A DNA stretch of 8,695 nucleotides from Anaerolineales bacterium (GTDB lineage: Bacteria; Chloroflexota; Anaerolineae; Anaerolineales; E44-bin32): NCBI GenBank assembly GCA_030668545.1, contig DAOUTT010000073.1:1-8695 (forward strand), in the 5' to 3' direction. The position numbers and the translations under genes are program-made. Below, piece by piece: positions 1 through 6,916 of this stretch. Numbering within the stretch: the first letter of the stretch is position 1; each line of letters starts with the position of its first letter. A model generated the notes under the pieces. The model did not search any database. It had not been told where the DNA came from and saw only the letters and a list, made by a program, of their open reading frames with translations.

Positions 1-231
1 TCGAAAGACCTGATAGGACTGGGTTCGCTCTCCAAGCGTAACCGTTCCCTCCTCTATAATTTCAAACACCTCGGCCTTATACATGTCATCGCCAAGCCCT
101 ATCCGAGGTCCATCCTCTCTTGGTCCAGAAAGAAACGCGTCCAACCTGGGAACCAGCAATAGGATTAACGCTGAGAAGATGATCAACATAAATAGGGCTA
201 TGAGGAGAAACCGTCGCATCTCTCTTGTCAT
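1..231 (-). CDS. YibE/F-like membrane protein, N-terminal part (cut by window edge)
   Basis: Only the first 77 codons are present; the gene runs off the left edge. The protein begins MTREMRRFLLIALFMLII and has one clear hydrophobic helix at about residues 7-26. A short extracytoplasmic stretch follows, then the segment MYKAEVFEIIEEGTVTLG and a conserved-looking QSYQVFR. That 'makes it to a membrane, then a small beta-rich domain opening with xAxVxEIxEEG' layout matches the start of YibE/F proteins, multi-pass membrane proteins of unknown transport or regulatory role. The ATG at 231 is preceded by a purine-rich GGGAAGGGAAGA; a second in-frame ATG at 219 is possible but has less room for a ribosome site. 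It lies 190 bases downstream of the dehalogenase-like gene, so co-transcription is uncertain. The family call rests on the N-terminus alone. Confidence 0.7.
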   Translation of the reverse strand, partial: MTREMRRFLLIALFMLIIFSALILLLVPRLDAFLSGPREDGPRIGLGDDMYKAEVFEIIEEGTVTLGERTQSYQVFR

Positions 232-421
232 TCTTCCCTTCCCTCACGTATGGGCAACTTTTCGCTGAGCTGCAGCGCACCCAAATTATTGAAGGTGCAA
301 AAGACCCATTTCAGGGTTCATCGTGTGTGGTAAACCCTTGCGCTATCTTCCTGCTCTGTTCGTCCTGCACCACCATCTTACGCGAGCTGGATAAAGATCT
401 GCTCCTTAAGTTAGCACGATG

Positions 422-1804
422 TCACTTCTCATCTGCATCAACATCCATCCACGCGGGTAAATCCAGCGGAGGAGGGTTTTTACCATAGAGAAAATCATCC
501 ATCGGAACGGCCAGTGCTCGGAATAGCGATGAATTACGTACACCGAAACGAACGATATTGTGCAGCAAGTTATCGGGATGTGAATAGGGGCATACACGCA
601 CGCAGCGTCCGCAATCTGTGCCGGTTGTGCTCCAATAAGTGAAACATGACTCGGCATTGATCTGCCAGCGCTTAACGCCGTCAATCTCGGCTCTATCGTC
701 AAATGAAATCGATTTGCTCGGGCAAACAACAGCACACTTTTTACACCGGGCGCAGAAATCAAGAACTGAATAATCCCTGGTCCTCTGGTCGACAGTGAGC
801 GGCAAATCTGTCGTCACAACGGCTAACCGAACCCGAGGGCCGAGCTCGGGCGTCATCAACAACCCCATCCGGCCAATCTCGCCCAGCCCTGCGTCACGAG
901 CAACCAGTGGGCACACTACGCGATAATTACCGTCAATGTGGGCGCGGGCGGGGTAACCGAGATTGCGTATGAATGCGGCAACCTGGACGGCAATCGCACC
1001 CGAAGCCAAATATTGCTGCGCTGATTCCATCACCGTCGGACCGTACGGAGCATGATCGAGCATATGCTTGTCCATCTCAACCGTCAGCGCGATGGCGAAT
1101 TTGTATTCCAATTCAATCGGCTTACCGTATGGCTCATTACGCCCGAGGTGACTATAGAGATGATAATCCCTGAGCTCCGTGACTCCCACCGACACTGCGC
1201 CGAGCTTCCTGCCCCATTGCTTAATAAATTCAGTTATTCTCTCAGGGTCTGTGTGCACGCGCTCCTGGGCAGGCTCCTGATCGATGGTGCTTTGAAACGA
1301 GCCGACGGCTTCAAAGCTGGCTTCGGCTGCTGAAAACATGTATGGGTCAAAGTATGTTGATCCTTTACTAAGCAAACCTGGCCTTGCTCTGAACTTATCG
1401 TCGAGCGTCTTTATATCCGGCTTGCGCCGGTAGTATTCCTCAAAGCGCTCCGACCCGGGCAGTAAGTGCGCACGCGCGAACATGATATCGCGTTCGTCAA
1501 CCCGAATTTTGGGTGTATCATCCTCGGTAATTTGTTTCTGTCCCACCGGGACCAAAAGGATCGCCACCGCAAGTCCTGCCGTGATGAGCAGAATTAATGC
1601 CGCTGTTTCATGGTAGGGAAACGGCATGAACCCTACGACCAGGTAAGGCAAAGACAACAGCACACCCAAAAGGGCGATCCTGCCCGTGGCACGAAATTCG
1701 CGCTCCTTGAGGGATACGATCGCAGCGCCGAACATCAAACCAAAAATAAGTACACCGATTGTGGCTGTAAGGACGCTGAGGAAATGAATTAGGTTTACCT
1801 GCAT
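422..1804 (-). CDS. Membrane-anchored reductive dehalogenase-like 4Fe-4S protein
   Basis: Protein of 460 aa. Three hydrophobic helices fill residues about 9-31, 42-61 and 66-88. The loop KEREFRATGR between helices 1 and 2 is strongly positive, which by the positive-inside rule puts the long C-terminal part in the cytoplasm. From about residue 190 on it resembles the corrinoid-binding domain of reductive dehalogenases and epoxyqueuosine reductase, with ARDAGLGEIGRMGLLMTPE (303-321) and the GPRVRLAVVTTDLPL stretch (322-336). Two 4Fe-4S motifs follow: C351-x2-C354-x2-C357-x3-C361-P and C387-x10-C398-x2-C401-x3-C405-P; the long first gap in the second is typical of reductive dehalogenases. Classical RdhA is exported by Tat and held by a separate three-helix RdhB; here no twin-arginine signal is seen and the helices are fused on. 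The likely role is cobamide-dependent reduction of an unknown, possibly halogenated, substrate; the substrate cannot be read from sequence. The start at 1804 has only a weak GGGAG site about 12 bases upstream. Confidence 0.85.
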   Translation of the reverse strand: MQVNLIHFLSVLTATIGVLIFGLMFGAAIVSLKEREFRATGRIALLGVLLSLPYLVVGFMPFPYHETAALILLITAGLAVAILLVPVGQKQITEDDTPKIRVDERDIMFARAHLLPGSERFEEYYRRKPDIKTLDDKFRARPGLLSKGSTYFDPYMFSAAEASFEAVGSFQSTIDQEPAQERVHTDPERITEFIKQWGRKLGAVSVGVTELRDYHLYSHLGRNEPYGKPIELEYKFAIALTVEMDKHMLDHAPYGPTVMESAQQYLASGAIAVQVAAFIRNLGYPARAHIDGNYRVVCPLVARDAGLGEIGRMGLLMTPELGPRVRLAVVTTDLPLTVDQRTRDYSVLDFCARCKKCAVVCPSKSISFDDRAEIDGVKRWQINAESCFTYWSTTGTDCGRCVRVCPYSHPDNLLHNIVRFGVRNSSLFRALAVPMDDFLYGKNPPPLDLPAWMDVDADEK

Positions 1805-1835
1805 GAGGGCGACAGCTCCCGGGTGTGGTTTCCTT

Positions 1836-1894
1836 CATACTCGTTGAGGTCCCACGCCTATCTATGCGCTTCGCGGGGATTATCGACGAGTATG
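1836..1894. other. Extended imperfect hairpin ahead of the dehalogenase-like gene
   Basis: The outer arms are a perfect 9-base inverted repeat, catactcgt (1836-1844) and acgagtatg (1886-1894). Pairing continues inward through TGA/TCG, GGTCCC/GGGATT and CGC/GCG, with single-base bulges at 1882 and 1854 and a loop of about 15 bases (1858-1872). That gives 21 pairs, three of which (1845-1885, 1848-1881, 1849-1880) are G-U only in plus-strand RNA. It sits in the 168-base gap between the C-S lyase and dehalogenase-like genes, ending 32 bases before the latter's start. No T-run follows on either strand, so it does not look like an intrinsic terminator. It could be a leader structure, a plus-strand small RNA, or a palindromic repeat unit. 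Confidence 0.55.
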
Positions 1895-1972
1895 TTCTAT
1901 CATCTACGAAATCTCGGGGTGATCAATCGCACGTTTTCAAGTTGGCTGCTTTTAGTCAAATTTCTAACTCAA

Positions 1973-3184
1973 CTACTGTCGCTCAATAACGTTTCGAATC
2001 CGTTCTAAAGCTTCAACCAAAACAGATCGCGGGCAGGCGAGATTGACTCGCTCAAACCCCTCACCCTCGATGCCGAAGATGTAGCCTTCATCAAGATAGA
2101 CCTTGGCTTCTTCTAGCATCATGTGCCCTAATTCCATTTTACCAAGCCCCAAACTACGGCAATCCAACCAGACCAGATACGTTCCTTCCAATGGAACGAC
2201 TTTTATCTGCGGAAGATGCTCGGCTATGTACTTCTCTAAATACCGCAAATTGCCCATGATGTAATCCAACACTTGGGAAAGCCACTCCTCACCATGATTG
2301 TAAGCCGCTTCAAGTGCGACAATCCCAAAAGCCCCAACGCCTCCAAACGCGGTTCTTCCCAGGGTCTTCTTGAATCTGGCGCGAAGCTGCTCGTTGGCAA
2401 TGGTGATGTTTGAAGTTTTCATTCCTGCAAGATTGAAGGTCTTACTGGGCGCTGTGCAGGTGATGCTGCTCTGAGCGAAAGCCTCGCTGATACCGGCAAA
2501 GGGAGTAAAAACATAGCCCTCGAGAATCAAGTCTCCGTGTATCTCATCGGATACAACAAGCACGTTGTTCTTCAAACAGATCTCACCGAAACGGAGCAGC
2601 TCATCTCGGGTCCAGACTCGCCCTACGGGATTATGGGGACTGCACAAGATGGCCATTTTCACCTGCGGGTCTTTGGTTTTCTCCTCAAGATCCGCAAAAT
2701 CCATACAGTAGCGGCCGTTTTCGTAGATTAGCGGGTTGGTAATGAGCACGCCGTCGCCGTTCTCAACGGCTTTGTTGAAAGGATAGTAGACCGGCGTCTG
2801 AATGAGCACTTTGTCCCCTGGTGAAATGTATGTTTTTACGAGCATGTTGAGCGCGGGCACCACCCCGGGGGTAGTACAAATCCACTCGGGTTCTATTTCC
2901 CACCCATGGCGCTTTTTCATCCAGTTCACGATAGCGTTGTAATACGAATCCGTAGGGGATGTGTAGCCAAATAATCTGTGCTGCGCGCGGGCGACCAACG
3001 CCTCCACAACTGGCTCGGGACAAGGAAAATCCATATCCGCGACCCACATGGGCAGGAACCGAGTGCCTGATGATGAGTCGTCCGGTTCTTCCCGGTAAAG
3101 CAATTTATTTCCTTGCTTAATGAATTCCCATTTGACGGAATTCGTTCCTCTACGATTGATCTCCCTATCGAAATTATATTTCAT
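1973..3184 (-). CDS. patB: PatB/MalY-type cystathionine beta-lyase (PLP C-S lyase)
   Basis: A 403-aa fold-type I PLP enzyme of the MalY/PatB branch of class I/II aminotransferases, cytoplasmic. It should catalyse beta-elimination of cystathionine or other cysteine S-conjugates to a thiol, pyruvate and ammonia. The N-terminus (YNFDREINRRGTNSVKW) and LPMWVADMDFPCPEPVVEAL (44-63) are hallmark segments of this branch. Also visible are the Tyr of FGYTSP (72-77), CSPHNPVGRVW with Asn185, DEIHGDL with Asp213, SKTFNLAGMK with the PLP lysine Lys248, and the C-terminal RVNLACPR carrying the substrate-carboxylate arginine. Length is normal for the family. An upstream ATG at 3211 would add nine residues, but the ATG at 3184 has AGGGAG nine bases upstream and gives the canonical N-terminus, so 3184 is chosen. 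It lies 56 bases behind the methyltransferase gene and is probably the last gene of a three-gene unit. MalY also acts as a regulator in E. coli; nothing here tests that. Confidence 0.93.
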   Translation of the reverse strand: MKYNFDREINRRGTNSVKWEFIKQGNKLLYREEPDDSSSGTRFLPMWVADMDFPCPEPVVEALVARAQHRLFGYTSPTDSYYNAIVNWMKKRHGWEIEPEWICTTPGVVPALNMLVKTYISPGDKVLIQTPVYYPFNKAVENGDGVLITNPLIYENGRYCMDFADLEEKTKDPQVKMAILCSPHNPVGRVWTRDELLRFGEICLKNNVLVVSDEIHGDLILEGYVFTPFAGISEAFAQSSITCTAPSKTFNLAGMKTSNITIANEQLRARFKKTLGRTAFGGVGAFGIVALEAAYNHGEEWLSQVLDYIMGNLRYLEKYIAEHLPQIKVVPLEGTYLVWLDCRSLGLGKMELGHMMLEEAKVYLDEGYIFGIEGEGFERVNLACPRSVLVEALERIRNVIERQ

Positions 3185-3240
3185 TGCCACGATCTCCCTG
3201 GATTCATACAACCCCTTTCAGGCGTTAAAACTGCAGCTAT

Positions 3241-3861
3241 CTAGAAGAGGAAAGGAATGAACAGCTTGCTTCGTCGACGATATTCTTCGAATTTGGCGTA
3301 TCTCGACAGCGATTTGTCTTTCCGCAGCATATTCGGGAACCAGATGATGGCCACAAAAAGCGACAAAATCACAATCGGCAGCCAATGCATGGCCAATAAG
3401 CCGAAGCCAAGATAAATCAACAACTCTCCGAAATAATTCAGGTTCCTGGTCCTGGCCATCATCCCATCGGTAATAAGCCTTTCTGGCTGCAGCTTCAGGG
3501 AGGTATGTTTCTGCATATCCGTGCTGAAATGGAGAAAAACACCCAAAACATACAGACTAACACATGCTCCTAAATACCACGGCGGCGCTTGAACCCCTTG
3601 CGACATTAGAATCCAGGGCGCCACCCAATAGAGCGTCAACCCAGCCCAGAGATAGAGCCCATAACCCCAGCCTGTTTTTTTCTCCCAGGATTTATCTGGG
3701 AACATTAGGCTTTTCATGACCCATAGAATCCCATACGTGCCATGCAAAGCCAGGTAGATCCATGCTGTTGGGTTGTGCCATTGACTGAACATGGCCATCA
3801 TCAACAATGTTGCCGGGCCAGTCGCGGCTTTGTGTGTATCGATGAAGTGTTTCTGTTTCAT
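3241..3861 (-). CDS. ICMT/DUF1295-like integral membrane methyltransferase
   Basis: A 206-aa membrane protein with hydrophobic segments at about 16-27, 32-50, 66-86, 96-112 and a long pair at about 143-177. The C-terminal half carries the signature seen in isoprenylcysteine carboxyl methyltransferases, PEMT-like and DUF1295/steroid 5-alpha-reductase-like proteins: LITDGMMARTRNLNYFGELL (129-148), where the R-x-x-NYxGE core contacts S-adenosylmethionine in the methyltransferase members, then DKSLSRYAKFEEYRRRS and a terminal FIPFLF. The methyl acceptor is not predictable. Reading could continue upstream to an ATG at 4020, but that would overlap the peptidase gene and add an unlike N-terminus. 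The ATG at 3861 is chosen; a TTG two codons earlier (3867) sits at a better distance from AAGGAG and may be the true start. It is 64 bases from the peptidase and 56 from the C-S lyase, suggesting one transcript. Confidence 0.8.
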   Translation of the reverse strand: MKQKHFIDTHKAATGPATLLMMAMFSQWHNPTAWIYLALHGTYGILWVMKSLMFPDKSWEKKTGWGYGLYLWAGLTLYWVAPWILMSQGVQAPPWYLGACVSLYVLGVFLHFSTDMQKHTSLKLQPERLITDGMMARTRNLNYFGELLIYLGFGLLAMHWLPIVILSLFVAIIWFPNMLRKDKSLSRYAKFEEYRRRSKLFIPFLF

Positions 3862-3925
3862 TTTCAAGAAGTTCTCCTTGATTACCTTCAGTTCCACAAC
3901 CAAAGTTGTCAATTTTGCGTTTTGC

Positions 3926-5698
3926 TTACAACCCGGCTTTATTAAGGATCCCCTCAATAACCGCCACGGTTGTAGGGTGATGCTTATCACGATGTCGTTC
4001 AAACATCGGTCGTGCCTCATCCCGGGTCCATTCTTCTTTAGCCATGGTACGGAAGATCATTGCGAGAGTCACCATTCGACCGTCTGACCCAACCATGCGC
4101 TCTATTCCGGGAAGTACGTCCTGGTAGCCGCTTTGAACGGCTATTTGATAGAAGCGATTCATCATGAAATAGTTATGGCTGTCCTTGAGATTAAATATAC
4201 GCTCGAGTTGACGACAATCGTCAATAGGGATCCGTTCAGGGAGCATCAGCAGGAAAAGGCGGATCTGGTCTGGGATCCAATCGGCAATTTGATGGCTGTC
4301 AGGCAGCGTGTCGGATTCGTACGCGTCTATTCTGGTTTTTACGTCATCGAAGAGGCTCGAGCTGAGGGCTGGAGCGCTCTCAGGGTAACCCGGTTCATAG
4401 AGCCATTCATCGATATCCACATTCTTGATTGCTTCTGGAAGCTCTTGCTCAAGAAAAGAAATGAAACCCTCAGTCGTCAACGATTGAAAGCTGAAGGTGG
4501 CGATGTATTTCTTGATGAAGGGATCGAAAACCTCCCGACCCACAGATTTCTCCAACTGAAGGATGAATGATGAACCTTTTTCATAGGGGATTACGGAGAA
4601 GACCGCGTCGGGGTCGATGCCGCGCTGCGAATACTTTAAGCACGTCTTATCCGAATCCATTCCGAAGCGCTCCATGACCATAACCATTTCGATTCGCCTG
4701 ATGGATGAATAGAGTTGAGAATATTCATCTCCTTCAATAACCTCGGAAATTCTTGATTCAGCGTACGTCGTCCAACCTTCGTTAAGCCAAAAATCCTCCC
4801 AGGTGGCATTTGTAACTAAGTTTCCAGTCCAAGCATGCGCAAGTTCATGAGAGACAAGGTTAGCCCGGCTGCGATCTCCTAAAATGCATGAAGGGGTAAG
4901 AAATGTCAGGCGCGGGTTCTCCATCCCTCCGTATGGAAAGGAGGGGGGCAAGATTAGAACATCATAACGATCCCACAAGTAAGGACCGAATAATTTCTCG
5001 GCTTCGATGAGGGTCTGTTCATTTTCGGCAAATTCCCAAACAGCAGATTCAAGTATCTCTGGCTCGGAATATACGCCAGTATGAGGACCCAATTCTTCAA
5101 AAGCGAGATTCCCAACCGCAATTCCGAAAAGATACGAAGGGATTGGCTGGGGCATCCTGTATCGATAATGGCTGGTCTCTTCCAAAAGTTCGGTTTCAAT
5201 ATGCTCTGCAGCCATGACGGCCACCAGCGGACGTTGAACCTCTACTGTTGCTTCATACGTGAAGCGAACGGACGGGGAATCCTGGCATGGGAATATACTG
5301 CGGGCGTGAATGGACTGACATTGACTGTAGAGGAAAGGATGTTCCCCGCCAGCAGTTTGCTTCGGTGTCACCCACTGCAAAGCGCTGGCTTCCGGTGAGG
5401 TGGTCATCTCTATCGCGAACTCTGAAAGACTATCAAGGTCCTTTAAGTGAAGGCGATCGCCCACTATAGAATCATGTTGATCGATCTCCCAGAGGATCTC
5501 CTGATCGCCCCTGTAAACTCGGTCGATTTGCAGATCGCGAGTGTCCAGGAAGAATGAGCCGCTTACAGGTTCATCAAGGCGATAGGTGGCTTTAATCTTC
5601 AGGACTTTCGCCGAGAAATCGACGTCTATCCAAAATTGGATATGCGCTATTTTCCCCTGTTCGGTATCTGTAAACGAGTGAGGATCTGAGAATTTCAT
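3926..5698 (-). CDS. M1 family zinc aminopeptidase, leukotriene A4 hydrolase-like
   Basis: A 590-aa protein close in length and motif order to leukotriene A4 hydrolase and bacterial relatives, which remove N-terminal residues from peptides. The N-terminal beta domain includes the SQCQSIHARSIFPCQDSPSV segment (125-144), a strong match to this subgroup. The catalytic domain has the exopeptidase motif GGMEN (257-261), the zinc site HELAH (284-288) with the third ligand Glu307 exactly 18 residues on, and the transition-state Tyr372 in PYEKG. WLYEPGYP (432-439) precedes the C-terminal helical domain, and the RHRDKHHPTT region near the end resembles the carboxylate-binding tail. No signal peptide is present, so it is cytoplasmic. 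The start at 5698 has an AGGAGG seven bases upstream. Whether it has any epoxide hydrolase activity cannot be judged. It appears to lead the unit that also holds the methyltransferase and C-S lyase. Confidence 0.95.
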   Translation of the reverse strand: MKFSDPHSFTDTEQGKIAHIQFWIDVDFSAKVLKIKATYRLDEPVSGSFFLDTRDLQIDRVYRGDQEILWEIDQHDSIVGDRLHLKDLDSLSEFAIEMTTSPEASALQWVTPKQTAGGEHPFLYSQCQSIHARSIFPCQDSPSVRFTYEATVEVQRPLVAVMAAEHIETELLEETSHYRYRMPQPIPSYLFGIAVGNLAFEELGPHTGVYSEPEILESAVWEFAENEQTLIEAEKLFGPYLWDRYDVLILPPSFPYGGMENPRLTFLTPSCILGDRSRANLVSHELAHAWTGNLVTNATWEDFWLNEGWTTYAESRISEVIEGDEYSQLYSSIRRIEMVMVMERFGMDSDKTCLKYSQRGIDPDAVFSVIPYEKGSSFILQLEKSVGREVFDPFIKKYIATFSFQSLTTEGFISFLEQELPEAIKNVDIDEWLYEPGYPESAPALSSSLFDDVKTRIDAYESDTLPDSHQIADWIPDQIRLFLLMLPERIPIDDCRQLERIFNLKDSHNYFMMNRFYQIAVQSGYQDVLPGIERMVGSDGRMVTLAMIFRTMAKEEWTRDEARPMFERHRDKHHPTTVAVIEGILNKAGL

Positions 5699-5739
5699 TG
5701 TTATACCTCCTGCCGGATCGTAAGCTGCTCATGGGTTGG

Positions 5740-5755
5740 GCAGCCTGCCGGCTGC
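5740..5755 (-). promoter_or_regulatory. Leader hairpin with alternative pairings, upstream of M1 aminopeptidase
   Basis: GCAGCC (5740-5745) and GGCTGC (5750-5755) pair perfectly around a four-base loop. In the minus-strand leader, GCTGC (5744-5740) can instead pair with GCAGC at 5728-5724, and CTGCC (5743-5739) can pair with GGCAG at 5714-5710, which overlaps the first bases of the AGGAGG ribosome site (5711-5706). The pairings exclude one another, so the leader could switch. No T-run follows, so it is not a terminator. Function is inferred only from complementarity. Confidence 0.35.
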
Positions 5756-5844
5756 ACGTTCAGTAGATCAACCTGCCGTGCTGCTCCTTGAAAAGCTAAG
5801 GGTGACAGAAAATCCTTCAACCGTGAACGGGGCGCACAAGCTTG

Positions 5845-5891
5845 AGTATAAAAGCAACCATGTACCGCCCACTTGCGTGGTCGATGACCAC
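5845..5891 (-). promoter_or_regulatory. Candidate promoter with palindromic operator for M1 aminopeptidase
   Basis: On the minus strand TATACT (5850-5845) is a plausible -10 element. The expected -35 position reads AGTGGG, a poor match. GTGGTC-GAT-GACCAC (5877-5891), a perfect 6+6 palindrome, is centred about 36 bases upstream of the -10, where an activator or repressor could act on a promoter lacking a -35. It would give a leader of roughly 140 bases. The palindrome is certain; the promoter is a guess. Confidence 0.3.
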
Positions 5892-6004
5892 TGCGACTAG
5901 AATATCGTCTCTACTGATTTACCGCCAGCCATGCGATGATCTATGTAATATTTGAGCCTACTACACTCTGGTGCTTTATGAAGTGGTTTCGACGAAGCCT
6001 GGTA

Positions 6005-6889
6005 TTACGAAGAGGCTGCTTGCCCCGACAATTGTTCACTCACACTCCATAACTGACGGGCCAAGTTTTGGTCATAAGACAAGGTTGATGATTGCACAGC
6101 CTCCCTCTTGACGTAATACTGGCCTGTCAAACCTTCAACATCAGGTGAGGATGCTAGGTAGATGGATGTCCTCGCTCCCTCTTCCGGCGTGATGGCGAAG
6201 AAACCCATTATCCATTTGAGTATTGGTCCTATCACCGAAAAGTTGGTGCGCCAGATATCCGTCGCGATGTGTCCCGGGTGGAGAGCATTAACCGTGACCG
6301 TACTTCCCTTGAGCCGACGAGCGAGCTCGTAGGTGAACAAGATGTTTGCCAGCTTCGAGCGGGCGTACGCTTTCATACCGAAGTACCCTCGCTTGAACTC
6401 CAGATTGTTAAAATCCAACGAGCCATATTGATGAGCATCAGAGGAGACATTGATGATCCGAGCCGCGGGGCTCATCTTGATCACGTCTAATAACAGGTTG
6501 GTGAGCAAAAATGGCGAAAGGTAGTTAACGAGAAACGTCATCTCTACACCGTACGCCGTTTGACGTCGGGCATTGAAGTATGCTCCTGCATTATTGATGA
6601 GAACATCGAGGCGCGAATACTGGCTCCGAAAGGACGAAACGAGATCATGTATTTGCTGAAGATCAGCGAAATCGGCCAGTAGATAATGAACGGAATTACT
6701 GCCGGTCTCAGACTGGATTCGTTGGACTGTGTCTTCCGCTTTCTGGTGACTGCGACCGACAACGATAACCTGCGCGCCTCTCGCTGCAAGAGCTGCAGCA
6801 GTAATCTCACCAATACCAGAGGTGGCGCCTGTAACCAAACACACTTTTCCATACATGTCTGCGGTCGAATTGGCGGCGTTGCTCATCAT
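6005..6889 (-). CDS. Short-chain dehydrogenase, retinol dehydrogenase-like
   Basis: A 294-aa classical SDR that oxidises or reduces an alcohol/carbonyl substrate with NAD(P). Visible in order are the nucleotide-binding glycine motif TGATSGIG (20-27), GRS after the second strand (45-47; Arg46 suggests NADP preference), LADFADL (71-77), NNAG (99-102), the catalytic Ser within NVSSDAH (147-153), the active-site Y175-x3-K179 in YARSKLANIL, and HPGHIATDIW (204-213). The YARSKLAN block and the HPG motif are typical of the RDH11-14/WWOX-like group, though bacterial members have diverse substrates. Two adjacent ATGs (6889, 6886) are both possible; the ribosome site (AAGTAAAGA) is weak. It starts 27 bases after the stop of the HsmA-like gene and probably shares its transcript, with translation perhaps partly dependent on that gene. 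Confidence 0.93.
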   Translation of the reverse strand: MMSNAANSTADMYGKVCLVTGATSGIGEITAAALAARGAQVIVVGRSHQKAEDTVQRIQSETGSNSVHYLLADFADLQQIHDLVSSFRSQYSRLDVLINNAGAYFNARRQTAYGVEMTFLVNYLSPFLLTNLLLDVIKMSPAARIINVSSDAHQYGSLDFNNLEFKRGYFGMKAYARSKLANILFTYELARRLKGSTVTVNALHPGHIATDIWRTNFSVIGPILKWIMGFFAITPEEGARTSIYLASSPDVEGLTGQYYVKREAVQSSTLSYDQNLARQLWSVSEQLSGQAASS

Positions 6890-6916
6890 TCTTTACTTAT
6901 GAGGGCCTGACACTCA

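Larger units (their letters stand above)
5699..6004. other. 306-base intergenic region with regulatory-looking structure
   Basis: It separates the dehydrogenase stop from the aminopeptidase start. On the minus strand the longest open stretch is about 33 codons without a supported start; on the plus strand nothing looks like a gene. It holds the palindrome at 5877-5891, the hairpin at 5740-5755 and three copies of CTGCCG (near 5710, 5745 and 5771). No T-tailed hairpin is seen behind the dehydrogenase gene. Confidence 0.6.

Noticed and set aside
55..60. TATAAT on the plus strand
   Set aside because: It lies inside the YibE/F-like coding region with no plus-strand gene behind it.
299..317. Weak terminator-like stem (ACCC/GGGT, then CTTTT on the minus strand) between the dehalogenase-like and YibE/F-like genes
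   Set aside because: A four-base stem with a short T-run is too weak; similar structures arise by chance.
406..762. Second minus-strand open frame overlapping the dehalogenase-like gene
   Set aside because: It is out of frame with the two clear 4Fe-4S motifs and has no motif of its own.
422..1804. Epoxyqueuosine reductase (QueG) as the identity of the iron-sulfur protein
   Set aside because: QueG is soluble and its second cluster spacing differs; three membrane helices and C-x10-C-x2-C-x3-C fit reductive dehalogenases better.
4133..4570. Long plus-strand open frame (145 codons)
   Set aside because: It is fully antisense to the aminopeptidase, which has all catalytic motifs; the translated sequence shows no recognisable domain.
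5790..5930. Short minus-strand open stretch of about 33 codons in the intergenic gap
   Set aside because: Its only ATG leaves about 14 residues, without a ribosome site, and no homology is recognised.
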